DNA of 64,000 nucleotides from Blastococcus sp. VKM Ac-2987 (GTDB taxonomy: Bacteria > Actinomycetota > Actinomycetes > Mycobacteriales > Geodermatophilaceae), in the NCBI RefSeq assembly GCF_026967805.1, contig NZ_JAPVBG010000002.1:114530-178529 (forward strand), in the 5' to 3' direction. This document shows, one piece after another, positions 53,366-62,508 of the stretch (position 1 is the stretch's first letter; every line of letters starts with the position of its first letter). Both the position numbers and the translations under genes were made by a program. Under the pieces are notes generated by a model. The model ran no database searches and had not been told where the DNA came from. It saw only the letters and a program-made list of their open reading frames with translations.

Positions 53366-55129
53366 TCATTGCCGGGCGCGGCTCTTGATGCGGGCGGTCA
53401 GCTCCGTGACCTGGGTGTACGTGGCCCGACGCTCGCTCATCAGGTTGGTGATCTTCTTGACGGCGTGCATGACCGTGGTGTGGTCCTTGCCGCCGAACGA
53501 GGCACCGATCCGCGGCAGCGACAGCTCGGTGAGCTCGCGGCAGAGGTACATGGCGATCTGCCGGGCGTTGACGAGGGTGCGGCTGCGGTTGGTGCCCTGC
53601 AGCTCCTCCATCGTCACGGAGAAGTACTCCGCCGTGGCCGCCATGATGATCGCCGCGGTGATCTGCGGGCCCTGCTCGTCGCTGATCAGGTCCTTGAGCA
53701 CCAGCTCGGCGAGCGGCAGGTCGACCTGCTGCTTGTTGAGGCTGGCGAAGGCGGTCACCCGGATGAGGGCGCCCTCGAGCTCGCGGATGTTGGTCTGCAC
53801 CTTGCTGGCGATGAACTCCAGCACCGGGTCGGGGACCTGGAGCCGCTCGCCCCAGGCCTTCTTCCGCAGGATGGCGATGCGGGTCTCGAGGTCCGGCGCC
53901 TGGACGTCGGTGATCAGGCCCCACTCGAACCGGGTGCGCAGCCGGTCCTCCAGCGTCGTCAGCTTCTTCGGCGGACGGTCGGAGGTGATCACGATCTGCT
54001 TGCTGGCGTTGTGCAGCGTGTTGAAGGTGTGGAAGAACTCCTCCTGCGTGCGCTCGGCCCGCTCGAGGAACTGGATGTCGTCGATCAGCAGGAAGTCGAT
54101 GTCGCGGAACCGGCGGCGGAACTCCTCCGCCCGGCCGGAGTGCACCAGGTTGATGAACTCGTTGGTGAACTCCTCGGTGCTGACGTAGCGCACCCGGACG
54201 TTGGGGAACATCCGCGCCGCGTAGTGCCCGATCGCGTGCAGCAGGTGCGTCTTGCCGAGCCCGGACTCGCCGTAGATGAACAGCGGGTTGTAGGCACGCG
54301 CCGGGGCTTCGGCGACCGCGACCGCCGCCGCGTGGGCGAACCGGTTGCTGTTGCCGATGACGAAGCTGTCGAAGACGTACTTGGAGTTCAGGCCCGGGTC
54401 GAGCCCGGAGGGGCGGCCGGCCTCGGGACGGCGCGTCCGGCCGGCGGGGCCGGCGCCGGGACGGCGCTGGTCACCCCCGGGGCCGTCGACGTCGAAGGGC
54501 AGCACGTCCGCGCTGCGCTCGTCGGCGCCGCCCCAGTCGCGACCGCCGGAGCCGCTCGCCCCGCCGGCGCCCCACGTCGTGGTGCTCCAGTCCTCCGGGG
54601 CGCCGCGGTCCACGGGGGGTCGCTGCGGCCCGTCGGCGGGGTGCAGCTCGCGGACCTCGGGGAAGTCCGAGGGCGCGGGGCGTTCGGCCGTGGCGTCGCG
54701 GTCCCAGGGGGCCGCGGTCCCGACGACGTCGGTGCGGACCCCGAACGCGCTGCGACCGTCGTCGGCGCGGTCGCGGGTGGCGCGGTCCTCCTCCGCCCGC
54801 TGCGCCTCGGCCGCCGACCACGGCCGGCGGACCGGTTCGTCGTCGCGGCTGTCGGCCGGGGGCGCGGGGGGCGCGTCCTCGAGCTGGACGGCGACGCGGA
54901 TGTCGCGGCCGAACTGCTCGGACAGCGCCTCGGCGAGCACTCGTCGCATGCGCGATTCCAGCACCGTCTGGGTGAACTCGTTGGGCGCGGCGAGCACGGC
55001 GGTGTCCTCGACCAGGCCCAGGGGCCGGGTGAGGTTCAGCATCGCGTTCTGCTGCGGGGACAGGCTGGTCGCGAGTCGTTCCCGGATCTGGTCCCAGACC
55101 GTGGCCAGGTCCAGCGTGGCATCGGCCAT
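53366..55129 (-). CDS. dnaA: Chromosomal replication initiator DnaA
   Basis: The protein is 587 residues long. Domain I (residues 1-85) is followed by a long low-complexity domain II (about 86-245, acidic and Gly/Pro-rich), longer than in E. coli as in streptomycetes. Domain III has Walker A GESGLGKT at 287-294 and Walker B LLIDDIQF at 347-354. Domain IV has the DNA-recognition signature [14 protein letters not shown] at 546-559. ATG 55129 follows GGGAGGA. The gene borders oriC at its 3' end, and its upstream region carries further DnaA boxes. Confidence 0.97.
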   Translation of the reverse strand: MADATLDLATVWDQIRERLATSLSPQQNAMLNLTRPLGLVEDTAVLAAPNEFTQTVLESRMRRVLAEALSEQFGRDIRVAVQLEDAPPAPPADSRDDEPVRRPWSAAEAQRAEEDRATRDRADDGRSAFGVRTDVVGTAAPWDRDATAERPAPSDFPEVRELHPADGPQRPPVDRGAPEDWSTTTWGAGGASGSGGRDWGGADERSADVLPFDVDGPGGDQRRPGAGPAGRTRRPEAGRPSGLDPGLNSKYVFDSFVIGNSNRFAHAAAVAVAEAPARAYNPLFIYGESGLGKTHLLHAIGHYAARMFPNVRVRYVSTEEFTNEFINLVHSGRAEEFRRRFRDIDFLLIDDIQFLERAERTQEEFFHTFNTLHNASKQIVITSDRPPKKLTTLEDRLRTRFEWGLITDVQAPDLETRIAILRKKAWGERLQVPDPVLEFIASKVQTNIRELEGALIRVTAFASLNKQQVDLPLAELVLKDLISDEQGPQITAAIIMAATAEYFSVTMEELQGTNRSRTLVNARQIAMYLCRELTELSLPRIGASFGGKDHTTVMHAVKKITNLMSERRATYTQVTELTARIKSRARQ

Positions 55130-55821
55130 GCCGTGTCGTCCTCCCATGCAGTCGACCCCGCGGCCGCTCCCGGTGCCCGGCACCTGCCGTGCCCGTCTCC
55201 CCGCGCCGGCGGTCCGTCCACCGGTGGATGCCCCGGCTGTGGACACACGAACGCATGTGGTCCACATCGGTGTCCACAGGCTGTGCACGGCCGGCGGAAT
55301 CGTGTGCCGGCTCCGCACGGGACGTCGGCCGGTGCAGCAGATTCGCTGGTCACGGCCGGGATCGGGCGGCTGGAGGAGTGGCTCGGCGGTCGGTCGACCG
55401 ACGGGGTCGGCCCGCGCGCCGTGACCCTGACGCCCGACGCGGAGCGACGGCGACGCTAACAGCCCCATCCACAGCCCGGCAACGCCGCGGTGGCCGACGG
55501 GCGCCCGGCAGGTGGCCGGCGGCCGTCCCTCGATGGCGCCCGGCCCCCGGCGCGCCGGGGGACCGCCGGCGGACCGGCCGGGCCATCATGGGCGGTCGCT
55601 CACCGGCGACGACCGGTCCTCGGCTATGCTGGCCGGAGTCTGTGGACGGGTCTGCCCGTTCCCGGCCGCTGCAGCGCGCCTGCACGGTCGGGTACCGGTC
55701 CGGCGCTCCGCAGTGCCAGCTTCCGGGGTGCCGGGGGTGGCCGTCGCGCCGACCCGACACCCTGCGCGTCCCCGTCCACCGACGGGGTCGCACCGCCGAT
55801 GCCGTGTAGTGGGAGTACCTC
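55130..55821. other. dnaA-rpmH divergent intergenic region with DnaA boxes
   Basis: This 692-bp gap holds the dnaA and rpmH promoters and no credible ORF. DnaA-box-like sites, each one base off consensus, cluster at 55238-55246 (TGTGGACAC), 55258-55266 (TGGTCCACA) and 55270-55278 (GTGTCCACA), about 110-150 bp upstream of dnaA. That fits DnaA autoregulation. A TATGCT at 55625-55630 may be the rpmH -10. The rest, 55300-55800, shows no recognised element. Confidence 0.6.
55238..55278. promoter_or_regulatory. Cluster of DnaA-box-like sites upstream of dnaA
   Basis: Three one-mismatch 9-mers in 41 bp, in both orientations, upstream of the dnaA start codon. Autoregulatory binding is inferred from the density and position. 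Confidence 0.55.
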
Positions 55822-55959
55822 GTGAGCAAGCGCACGTTCCAGCCGAACAACCGTCGCCGGTCCAAGACACACGGCTTCCGGCTGCGCATGCGGACCCGCG
55901 CGGGCCGGGCGATCCTCGCCACCCGCCGGCGCAAGGGCCGCGAGAAGCTCTCCGCCTGA
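55822..55959 (+). CDS. rpmH: 50S ribosomal protein L34
   Basis: The protein is 45 residues long: [20 protein letters not shown] at the start and a C-terminal [11 protein letters not shown]. It is too short to stand out as an ORF but is unmistakable by sequence. GTG start 55822 follows GGGAG. It begins the rpmH-rnpA-yidD-yidC-khpB-rsmG chain on the plus strand, transcribed away from dnaA. The protein is a component of the large ribosomal subunit. Confidence 0.97.
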   Translation: MSKRTFQPNNRRRSKTHGFRLRMRTRAGRAILATRRRKGREKLSA

Positions 55960-55960
55960 C

Positions 55961-56341
55961 GTGCTGCCTGCGCAGGCACGCCTGCGCCGGCGCCCGGATT
56001 TCACCGCGGTCGTCCGTTCCGGCCGCCGCGCCGGGCGGCCGACCATGGTGCTGCACCTCCTCCCCGAACGGCCCGAGCAGCCGGCCGGCGACCCCGCGTC
56101 GCCGGTCGCTGCGCGGGCCGGTTTCGTGGTGGGCAGGAGCGTGGGCAACTCGGTGGTCCGCCACCGGGTGACCCGTCGCCTGCGCGCCGTCGTCCGAGCC
56201 GAGCTGGACCGGCTGCCGCCCGGGGCGGACCTCGTGGTCCGTGCCCGTCCGGAGGCCGCCGCGGCGGACTCCGCCGTGCTGCACCGCGACCTGGCCGTGG
56301 GCCTGGACCGGTTGCTGGGCGACCGGGCGCGTCCGCGGTGA
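55961..56341 (+). CDS. rnpA: Ribonuclease P protein component
   Basis: The protein is 126 residues long. [19 protein letters not shown] and [20 protein letters not shown] form the RNR-type motif for RNA binding. It assists the RNase P RNA (not in this window) in trimming tRNA 5' ends. The GTG start lies one base after the rpmH stop, and its stop overlaps yidD by four bases. Confidence 0.93.
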   Translation: MLPAQARLRRRPDFTAVVRSGRRAGRPTMVLHLLPERPEQPAGDPASPVAARAGFVVGRSVGNSVVRHRVTRRLRAVVRAELDRLPPGADLVVRARPEAAAADSAVLHRDLAVGLDRLLGDRARPR

Positions 56342-56727
56342 ACGCTTCCCGCGCCACGTCGCACTCCCCCGTCGCCCGGCTGCTGCTGCGGGCGGTGGGC
56401 TTCTACTCCCGCGCCATCAGCCCGGCGCTGCCCCCGCGTTGCCGGTTCTACCCGACCTGCAGCGCCTACGCGGCCGAGGCCGTGGCCCGGCACGGCGCGG
56501 GCCGCGGCACCTGGCTCGCTCTCGTGCGGCTGCTCAAGTGCGCCCCCTGGCACCCCGGGGGCGTCGACTTCGTCCCGCCGGTGAGCGAGCAGCGCGGAAC
56601 CGCGACGGGCGCCCGCTCGTCCAGCACAGCGGCACGCCCTCCGGGTGCGCCGTCCGATGACCCCGGCCGCGAGGCCACCCCGCCGGCCGCGTGCCGGACC
56701 CCGCAGGAGGAGTCCTCCGTTGCTTGA
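56338..56727 (+). CDS. yidD: Membrane protein insertion efficiency factor YidD
   Basis: The protein is 129 residues long. The conserved block is [20 protein letters not shown] followed by SAYAAEAV, with the Cys residues of the family, then [16 protein letters not shown]. YidD helps insert membrane proteins with YidC. The GTG overlaps the rnpA stop. The last 45 residues are variable and Ser/Thr/Pro-rich. Its last eight bases overlap the TTG start of yidC, so translation is probably coupled. Confidence 0.92.
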   Translation: MNASRATSHSPVARLLLRAVGFYSRAISPALPPRCRFYPTCSAYAAEAVARHGAGRGTWLALVRLLKCAPWHPGGVDFVPPVSEQRGTATGARSSSTAARPPGAPSDDPGREATPPAACRTPQEESSVA

Positions 56728-57829
56728 CTGGCTGTACACCGCCATCTCCTGGGTGATGGCCCGGTGGCACTCGCTGTGGAACACCGTCTTCGGCGACCCG
56801 CCGGCCGAGTCCGGTCTGTCCGGGCTCACCTGGGTCCTGGCGATCGTGTTCCTGGTCGTCACGATCCGGCTGATCCTCTTCCCGCTGTTCGTGAAGCAGG
56901 TGAAGTCTCAGCGGGCGATGCAGGAGCTGCAGCCGGAGATCGCCAAGCTGCGCAAGCAGTACGGCAGCGACCGCCAGGGGATGGCCGTCGCGATGCAGCA
57001 GCTCCAGAAGGAGCGCGGGGTCAACCCGCTGGCCGGCTGCCTGCCGATCCTGCCGCAGATCCCGATCTTCCTCTCGCTCTTCCACGTGCTGCGCCGGCTG
57101 GCGCCGGACAAGCAGGGCCTGTACTCGTGGTCGGACGAGCTGACCGACCAGGCCGCCCGGGCCAAGCTCTTCGGCGCCCCGATCTCCGCCTCGTTCAACA
57201 TGAGCGGGCCCAAGGAGCAGGCGATCCTGGAGATCGCCAGCTACACCACGATCCGGGTCGTCGCCTTCGCGCTGATCCTGGTCATGGTCTTCACGACGTA
57301 CTTCACGCAGAAGCAGATCATGTCGCGCTCGGGCCCGGTCGAGGGTCAGGCCGCCATGATCCAGAAGCTGATGCTCTACGGCGTCCCGATCAGCCTCTTC
57401 GTCTCCGGCTTCATCTTCCCCATCGGCGTCCTCATCTACTGGATGGTCAACAACCTCTGGACGCTGGGCCAGCAGTTCTTCATCCTGCGCAAGATGCCGC
57501 CCCCCGGTTCCGACGCCGCCAAGGCCAAGGCCGCGGAGGGCAAGCCGGTGGTCGACCCGCGCACGCTCGCGCCCAAGCCCGGCGCCAAGCCGGTCCGCCC
57601 GAAGCAGGGCCGGCCCAGCGCGCCCCCGGCCACCCCTACCGCCGAGGCGAGCGGCAGCACGGCGTCGGGCAGGACGGCGTCCGGAGCGGACGGGTCGCCG
57701 ACGGCCGGGAGCAACGGCGCGGGGCCCGCGTCCGGCGGCTCGGCCAACGGGACGCCCCGCGCCGGTGGCGGGTCCCGCCCCGGCTCCGGTCAGGGCCCGG
57801 CCAACCGAGGCAAGCGGAAGCGTCGCTGA
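56720..57829 (+). CDS. yidC: Membrane protein insertase YidC (Gram-positive type)
   Basis: The protein is 369 residues long if translation starts at TTG 56720, nine bases after AGGAGG. The frame reads [17 protein letters not shown]. The conserved core has the groove Arg in [37 protein letters not shown] and the helices [18 protein letters not shown] and [20 protein letters not shown]. It lacks the large periplasmic domain of E. coli YidC. A disordered, basic C-terminal tail of about 90 residues ends in RKRR. It inserts membrane proteins with or without SecYEG. Confidence 0.92.
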   Translation: MLDWLYTAISWVMARWHSLWNTVFGDPPAESGLSGLTWVLAIVFLVVTIRLILFPLFVKQVKSQRAMQELQPEIAKLRKQYGSDRQGMAVAMQQLQKERGVNPLAGCLPILPQIPIFLSLFHVLRRLAPDKQGLYSWSDELTDQAARAKLFGAPISASFNMSGPKEQAILEIASYTTIRVVAFALILVMVFTTYFTQKQIMSRSGPVEGQAAMIQKLMLYGVPISLFVSGFIFPIGVLIYWMVNNLWTLGQQFFILRKMPPPGSDAAKAKAAEGKPVVDPRTLAPKPGAKPVRPKQGRPSAPPATPTAEASGSTASGRTASGADGSPTAGSNGAGPASGGSANGTPRAGGGSRPGSGQGPANRGKRKRR

Positions 57830-57917
57830 CCACCGCTCGACCGCTCCCCCGCCGGCACGTCCGGCACACCGACCACCGGGGACACCCGGCCGCCGCACCG
57901 AACTGGGAGGAACACCC

Positions 57918-58511
57918 GTGAGTGCTCCGCAGCAGCCCGTGACAGACAACCCGCCCGCCCTGCCCGACGCCGACCCGGCGAGCGACGACGCCGTCGTGGA
58001 GCCCGTCGACGTCGAGACGCGTGAGGCGGGTGGGGCCGGTGGGTCCGGTGACGACCTGCTGGTCCGTGAGGGGGACGTGGCCGGTGACTACCTGGAGCGC
58101 CTCCTCGACATCCTCGACGTCGACGGCGACATCGATCTCGACGTGGAGGGCGACCGTGCGTCGGTCGCCATCGTCGGCGGCCGGCTCACAGACCTGATCG
58201 GCCCCGACGGCGCCACCCTCGAGGCGCTGCAGGAGCTGACCCGGCTCGCCGTCGCCCAGTCGACGGGTGTCCGCAGCCGGCTGATGCTCGACGTCGGCGG
58301 CTACCGGGCCAAGCGACGGGCCGACCTCACCGCCCTCGCCGGCGAGACCGCGCGCCGGGTCTCCGCCAGCGGCCAGCCGGAGCGGCTGAGCCCGATGAAC
58401 CCGTTCGAGCGCAAGGTCGTCCACGACGTCATCGCGTCGGTCGCCGGCGTGCACAGCGAGTCGGAGGGTGAGGAGCCCAACCGCCGCGTCGTGGTCCTGC
58501 CCGACAAGTGA
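57918..58511 (+). CDS. khpB: KH/R3H RNA-binding protein Jag (KhpB)
   Basis: The protein is 197 residues long. After an acidic N-terminus come the KH domain (IDLDVEGDRASVAIVGGRLT, then LIGPDGATLEALQELTRLAV) and the R3H domain (ARRVSASGQPERLSPMNPFE, then RKVVHDVIASVAG). The usual N-terminal Jag domain is absent, as in other actinobacteria. The protein binds RNA and partners with KhpA. The GTG start has GGGAGG upstream. Its stop overlaps the rsmG start (GTGA). Confidence 0.9.
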   Translation: MSAPQQPVTDNPPALPDADPASDDAVVEPVDVETREAGGAGGSGDDLLVREGDVAGDYLERLLDILDVDGDIDLDVEGDRASVAIVGGRLTDLIGPDGATLEALQELTRLAVAQSTGVRSRLMLDVGGYRAKRRADLTALAGETARRVSASGQPERLSPMNPFERKVVHDVIASVAGVHSESEGEEPNRRVVVLPDK

Positions 58512-59200
58512 CCGACGGACGTCCGGCGCCGGGCACGGAGGCCGGTCCCGGGGAACCGGTCCCGCCCGCGCCGCCGGCCGCGGCCGCCGGCGTCTTCGGC
58601 AGTGCGTTGCCGGCGGCCCAGCGGTACGTGGCCCGGCTCGCCACCGACGGGGTCACCCGCGGGCTGATCGGTCCGCGGGAGGTGTCCCGGCTGTGGGAGC
58701 GGCACGTGCTCAACAGCGCGGCGGTGGCCGAGGCAGTACCGCCGGGCGCCCGCGTCGTCGACGTCGGCAGCGGGGCGGGGCTGCCGGGGATCCCGCTGGG
58801 CCTGGCCCGGCCGGACGTCGAGCTGACGCTGGTGGAGCCGATGGCCCGCCGGGTGGAGTTCCTCGAGGAGGCGGTGGCGGACCTCGCAGGTACGTCGACG
58901 TGGCGGGTCGTGCGGGGGCGTGCCGAGGACCGGGGCGTCGTCACGGCCGTCGGCCGGGTGGACGTGGTCACCGCGCGGGCGGTCGCACCGCTCCCCCGGC
59001 TCGTGGGCTGGTGCCGCGGCCTGCTCCGCCCGGGCGCCCAGCTGGTGGCCCTCGTCGGTGCGCGGGCCCTGGAGGAGCTCCCCGGCCTGTTGCCGGAACT
59101 CCGGGCTGCGGGGATGCGCGACATCGAGGCGCGTGCCGTCGGTGCGTCCCTGGGAGACGCTGCCACTACCGTGGTGGTCATGACGCGTGGAGAACGGTGA
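58508..59200 (+). CDS. rsmG: 16S rRNA (guanine-N7) methyltransferase RsmG (GidB)
   Basis: The protein is 230 residues long. The SAM-binding loop VVDVGSGAGLPGIPLGLARP, then LTLVEPMARRVEFLEEAV, and RAVAPLPRLVGWC match RsmG, which methylates G527 of 16S rRNA. Loss-of-function alleles confer low-level streptomycin resistance in other bacteria; this copy looks intact. The GTG overlaps khpB by four bases. It is followed by a 94-bp gap with two parS-like sites before parA. Confidence 0.95.
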   Translation: MTDGRPAPGTEAGPGEPVPPAPPAAAAGVFGSALPAAQRYVARLATDGVTRGLIGPREVSRLWERHVLNSAAVAEAVPPGARVVDVGSGAGLPGIPLGLARPDVELTLVEPMARRVEFLEEAVADLAGTSTWRVVRGRAEDRGVVTAVGRVDVVTARAVAPLPRLVGWCRGLLRPGAQLVALVGARALEELPGLLPELRAAGMRDIEARAVGASLGDAATTVVVMTRGER

Positions 59201-59222
59201 CAGTCTCCTCGCGCGGAGTCCT

Positions 59223-59236
59223 GTTCCACGTGGAAC
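59223..59236. other. parS: parS-like centromere site upstream of parA
   Basis: An exact GTTCCACGTGGAAC, extended on both sides to an 18-bp palindrome (59221-59238). It lies between rsmG and parA, 23 bp after the rsmG stop. Confidence 0.9.
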
Positions 59237-59255
59237 AGGTGCCGGTACCCGACCC

Positions 59256-59269
59256 GTTCCACGTGAAAC
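59256..59269. other. parS: parS-like centromere site upstream of parA
   Basis: GTTCCACGTGAAAC, the mixed form of the consensus, starts 33 bp after the previous site. It overlaps the probable leader of parA, 26 bp before the start codon. The pair might couple ParB binding to parAB expression. Confidence 0.9.
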
Positions 59270-59294
59270 GCCAGCGGCAGAGGAAGGACTCGCG

Positions 59295-60350
59295 ATGACC
59301 GACCCGGGCGAGCGGCTGCGCAGCAACCTCGCCGCAGACCAGTCGTCGGCGCCGTCCTCCGGGAGCCTGGCGGACTTCGACAGCCCGATCGCGATGGAGG
59401 CGCTGCGTGCCACGCGCGTCCTCCACGCCGCCGACCAGGAGCCCTTCCCGGCACCCGGCCGGATCAGGGTCATCACCATCGCCAACCAGAAGGGCGGGGT
59501 CGGCAAGACCACGTCCACGGTCAACCTCGGGGTGGCGCTCGCGCTCTACGGGCTGCGGACCCTGGTGATCGACCTCGACCCCCAGGGGAACACCAGCACC
59601 GCCCTCGGGGTGGAGCACACCGTGGGCACGCCGAGCATCTACGACGCCCTCGTCGGCGACAGCACGCTGTCGGAGGTCGTGCACCCGACGACGGCCAGCC
59701 CGAACCTGCTGTGCGTCCCCGCGACCATCGACCTGGCCGGCGCGGAGATCGAGCTCGTCTCGGTCGTCGCCCGCGAGCACCGGCTGCGCCGCGCGATCGA
59801 GGCCTACGTCGCGGCCCTCCCGCAGGAGCGCCGGCCGCACTACGTGCTCATCGACTGCCCGCCGTCGCTGGGGCTGCTCACGCTCAACGCCCTGGTGGCG
59901 GGCGACGAGGTGCTCATCCCCATCCAGTGCGAGTACTACGCGCTCGAGGGGCTGGGCCAGCTGCTCAACAACATCGACCTGGTCCGCCAGCACCTCAACC
60001 CGGGGATCGCGGTGCGGACCATCCTCCTGACGATGTACGACGGGCGGACCAAGCTCGCCGACCAGGTGGCCGACGAGGTCCGGAACCACTTCGGCGAGCT
60101 CGTCCTCAACGCGGTGATCCCCCGGAACGTCCGCGTCTCCGAGGCGCCGGGCTACGGGCAGTCCGTGCTCACTTACGACCCGGGGTCCCGCGGGTCGACC
60201 AGCTACGTCGAGGCGGCGCGCGAGCTGGCCCAGCGCGGAGCCGCTCTGCAGCCGCTCGACAGCGGAGCCGGCAGCAACGGGGCCACCCCGGTCGGCGCCC
60301 TCGCCTTCGGCGAGACGGCGGTCCCCTTCCGCACCCAGGATTCCCAGTGA
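59295..60350 (+). CDS. parA: Chromosome-partitioning ATPase ParA
   Basis: The protein is 351 residues long. The deviant Walker A KGGVGKTT begins at residue 66, followed by [16 protein letters not shown] and [16 protein letters not shown]. The N-terminal extension of 55 residues is typical of actinobacterial ParA (Soj). It forms ATP-dependent gradients on DNA that move the ParB-parS complex. ATG 59295 follows AGGAAGGA. An upstream extension of the frame reads through parS and is rejected. parB starts 25 bp later. Confidence 0.96.
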   Translation: MTDPGERLRSNLAADQSSAPSSGSLADFDSPIAMEALRATRVLHAADQEPFPAPGRIRVITIANQKGGVGKTTSTVNLGVALALYGLRTLVIDLDPQGNTSTALGVEHTVGTPSIYDALVGDSTLSEVVHPTTASPNLLCVPATIDLAGAEIELVSVVAREHRLRRAIEAYVAALPQERRPHYVLIDCPPSLGLLTLNALVAGDEVLIPIQCEYYALEGLGQLLNNIDLVRQHLNPGIAVRTILLTMYDGRTKLADQVADEVRNHFGELVLNAVIPRNVRVSEAPGYGQSVLTYDPGSRGSTSYVEAARELAQRGAALQPLDSGAGSNGATPVGALAFGETAVPFRTQDSQ

Positions 60351-60375
60351 GCACCACTGCCAGCGAGGAGCAGTC

Positions 60376-61440
60376 ATGACGAAGCGAGGCGGCCTGGGAC
60401 GCGGGCTGGCGGCCCTGATCCCTACCGGGCCGCCCCCGACAACTGCCCCGCCCGCTCCGCAGCCGGCCGAGCACGCTGCCCGGCCCGAGGCGCAGCCGGG
60501 CGGGTCCGCCGCGGACGGCTCCGCGGCGGACGGCTCGGGCCGGCCGGTGCCCGGGACCCCGGCCTCGCCGGTGAGCCTGGTCCCCGCACCCGTGGCCGCC
60601 CCGGGGACCGCCGCGGTCGGCGTGCCCGGCGCCCAGCTGCGCGAGGTCGCGGTCGAGGACGTCGTCCCGAACCCCAAGCAGCCGCGGCAGGTGTTCGACG
60701 ACGAAGCGCTCGAGGAGCTGGCCCACAGCGTCCGGGAGTTCGGCCTCCTGCAGCCGATCGTCGTCCGCGAGGCCGGCGACGGCCGGTACGAGCTCATCAT
60801 GGGCGAGCGCCGGCTGCGCGCATCGCGCGCGGCCGGGCTGGAGAGCGTCCCGGCGATCGTCCGCGACACCACCGACGACGCCATGCTGCGGGACGCCCTG
60901 CTGGAGAACATCCACCGCGTCCAGCTGAACCCGCTCGAGGAGGCCGCCGCCTACCAGCAGCTGCTCGAGGAGTTCGGGGCGACGCACGAGGAGCTCGCCC
61001 AGCGGATCGGCCGGAGCCGCTCGCAGGTCACCAACACGATCCGGCTGATGAAGCTGCCGGTGAAGGTGCAGACCCGGGTCGCCGCCGGCGTCATCTCCGC
61101 GGGTCACGCGCGGGCGCTGCTCGGGCTGCCGGACGCCGAGGCCCAGGATGCGCTGGCCACCCGCATCGTCGCCGAGGGGATGTCGGTGCGCGCGACGGAG
61201 GAGGCCGTGGCCATGGCGGCGGCCGAGCAGCCGACGGCCAAGCGCCGCGCGCGCAACATCAGCGCCCCCGGGGTCGAGGAGCTGGGGTCGCGCCTGTCCG
61301 ACATGTTCGAGACGAACGTGAAGATCCAGATCGGCCGGGCCAAGGGCAAGATCGTCGTCGAGTTCGGATCGGTGGACGACCTCCAGCGGATCATCGGCGT
61401 CATGGCCCCGGAGATCACCGGACGGCGTCCGGAGGTCTGA
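60376..61440 (+). CDS. parB: Chromosome-partitioning protein ParB
   Basis: The protein is 354 residues long. The N-terminus [16 protein letters not shown] contacts ParA. A Pro/Gly-rich linker of 70 residues follows. The CTP-binding core has GERRLRAS at 143-150 and [14 protein letters not shown] at 177-190. The parS-reading helix-turn-helix lies at about 203-226 ([20 protein letters not shown]). The C-terminus is the dimerisation domain. It loads at parS and slides as a clamp. ATG 60376 follows GAGGAG. A strong palindrome follows. Confidence 0.96.
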   Translation: MTKRGGLGRGLAALIPTGPPPTTAPPAPQPAEHAARPEAQPGGSAADGSAADGSGRPVPGTPASPVSLVPAPVAAPGTAAVGVPGAQLREVAVEDVVPNPKQPRQVFDDEALEELAHSVREFGLLQPIVVREAGDGRYELIMGERRLRASRAAGLESVPAIVRDTTDDAMLRDALLENIHRVQLNPLEEAAAYQQLLEEFGATHEELAQRIGRSRSQVTNTIRLMKLPVKVQTRVAAGVISAGHARALLGLPDAEAQDALATRIVAEGMSVRATEEAVAMAAAEQPTAKRRARNISAPGVEELGSRLSDMFETNVKIQIGRAKGKIVVEFGSVDDLQRIIGVMAPEITGRRPEV

Positions 61441-61458
61441 GAACCTCCGACCACGCGA

Positions 61459-61495
61459 GTAAGGCCCCTTACGTCACTGACGTAAGGGGCCTTAC
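61459..61495. terminator. Perfect palindrome between convergent parB and ligase genes
   Basis: Two 18-base arms (61459-61476 and 61478-61495), which begin gtaaggcccctt and end in its complement, flank a single central base. It lies 18 bp after parB and 17 bp from the end of the minus-strand gene. It should act as a bidirectional terminator. Confidence 0.85.
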
Positions 61496-61512
61496 ACGTG
61501 TGATCGCCCGGA

Positions 61513-62508
61513 TCAGCCGCCGACTCCTGCCCGGCGGGCCAGCAGCCGGGCCAGGACGTCGCCGAGCTCGTAACCGGCTGCCTCCACCGCCATGGGGAAC
61601 ATGGAGGTCTCGGTGAGCCCCGGCGAGACGTTCACCTCCAGGAAGTGGACGTCGCCGTCCGGCGTGATGATCGCGTCGGTGCGGGAGAGGTCGGCCAGCC
61701 CGAGGACCTCGTGCACCCGGACGGCCACGTCGGCGGCGCGGGCAGCGGCGTCGTCGGGGATGCGCGCCGGCGCGTGGTACTCGGTGAGCCCCGGGGTGTA
61801 CCGGGAGGTGTAGTCGAAGACGCCCGACTCCGGCTCGATCTCGACCGCGGGCAGCGCCTCCGGCCCGTCGCCGAGGTCGATGACGGCCAGGGCCACCTCC
61901 ACCCCCTCGACGAAGCGCTCGACCATGACGGTGTCGCCGTAGGCGAAGCAGCTCACCATGGCGGCGGGGAGATCCTCGACCCGGTCGACCTTCTGCACGC
62001 CCAGGGCGGAGCCGCCGGAGGCCGGCTTCACCATGAGCGGCAGGCCCAGCCGGGCGACCATCAGGTCCAGGACCGCGCCGGCGCCGAGCTCGCGGAAGGT
62101 GCTGTGCGGGAGCGCGACCCAGTCCGGCGTCGTCACCCCGGCCGTCCGGATCACCGACTTGGCGGCGGGCTTGTCCCAGGCGAGGCGGCAGGCGGCCGCA
62201 GGGGAGCCCACGTAGGGCACCCCCGCCAGGTCGAGGACGGCCCGCAGGGCGCCGTCCTCACCGGTGGCACCGTGCAGGGCGATGAAGACCGCGTCGGCGG
62301 GTGCGGCGGCAAGGCCGGGCAGCAGCTCCGCGTCGGCGTCCCGCAGCTCCGCGTCCAGCCCGGCGCGGGTCAGCTCCTCGACGACCTGGGTGCCCGAGGA
62401 GAGGCTGACCTCGCGCTCGAACGTCAGCCCACCGGCGAGGACGACGGCGCGCAGCGGATCCGGCGGGGTGTCCGGTGCCGGTGCCGGCGCGGCGGCGGAC
62501 TCGGTCAT
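61513..62508 (-). CDS. D-alanine-D-alanine ligase-like ATP-grasp protein
   Basis: The protein is 331 residues long. ATP-grasp motifs: VVLAGGLTFEREVSLSSG at the N-terminus, FIALHGATGEDGALRAVLDL, LMVKPASGGSALGVQKV and the C-terminal HFLEVNVSPGLTETSMFP with its metal-binding Glu-Asn. These are the Ddl landmarks. It would make the D-Ala-D-Ala dipeptide of peptidoglycan, though location away from the mur genes allows another dipeptide product. ATG 62508 overlaps the stop of the upstream aminotransferase (ATGA), so the pair is coupled. Confidence 0.88.
   Translation of the reverse strand: MTESAAAPAPAPDTPPDPLRAVVLAGGLTFEREVSLSSGTQVVEELTRAGLDAELRDADAELLPGLAAAPADAVFIALHGATGEDGALRAVLDLAGVPYVGSPAAACRLAWDKPAAKSVIRTAGVTTPDWVALPHSTFRELGAGAVLDLMVARLGLPLMVKPASGGSALGVQKVDRVEDLPAAMVSCFAYGDTVMVERFVEGVEVALAVIDLGDGPEALPAVEIEPESGVFDYTSRYTPGLTEYHAPARIPDDAAARAADVAVRVHEVLGLADLSRTDAIITPDGDVHFLEVNVSPGLTETSMFPMAVEAAGYELGDVLARLLARRAGVGG

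Noticed and set aside
59187..59294. ParA start at 59187
   Set aside because: The extension reads through rsmG's end and two parS sites; ATG 59295 has AGGAAGGA upstream and is a normal ParA start.
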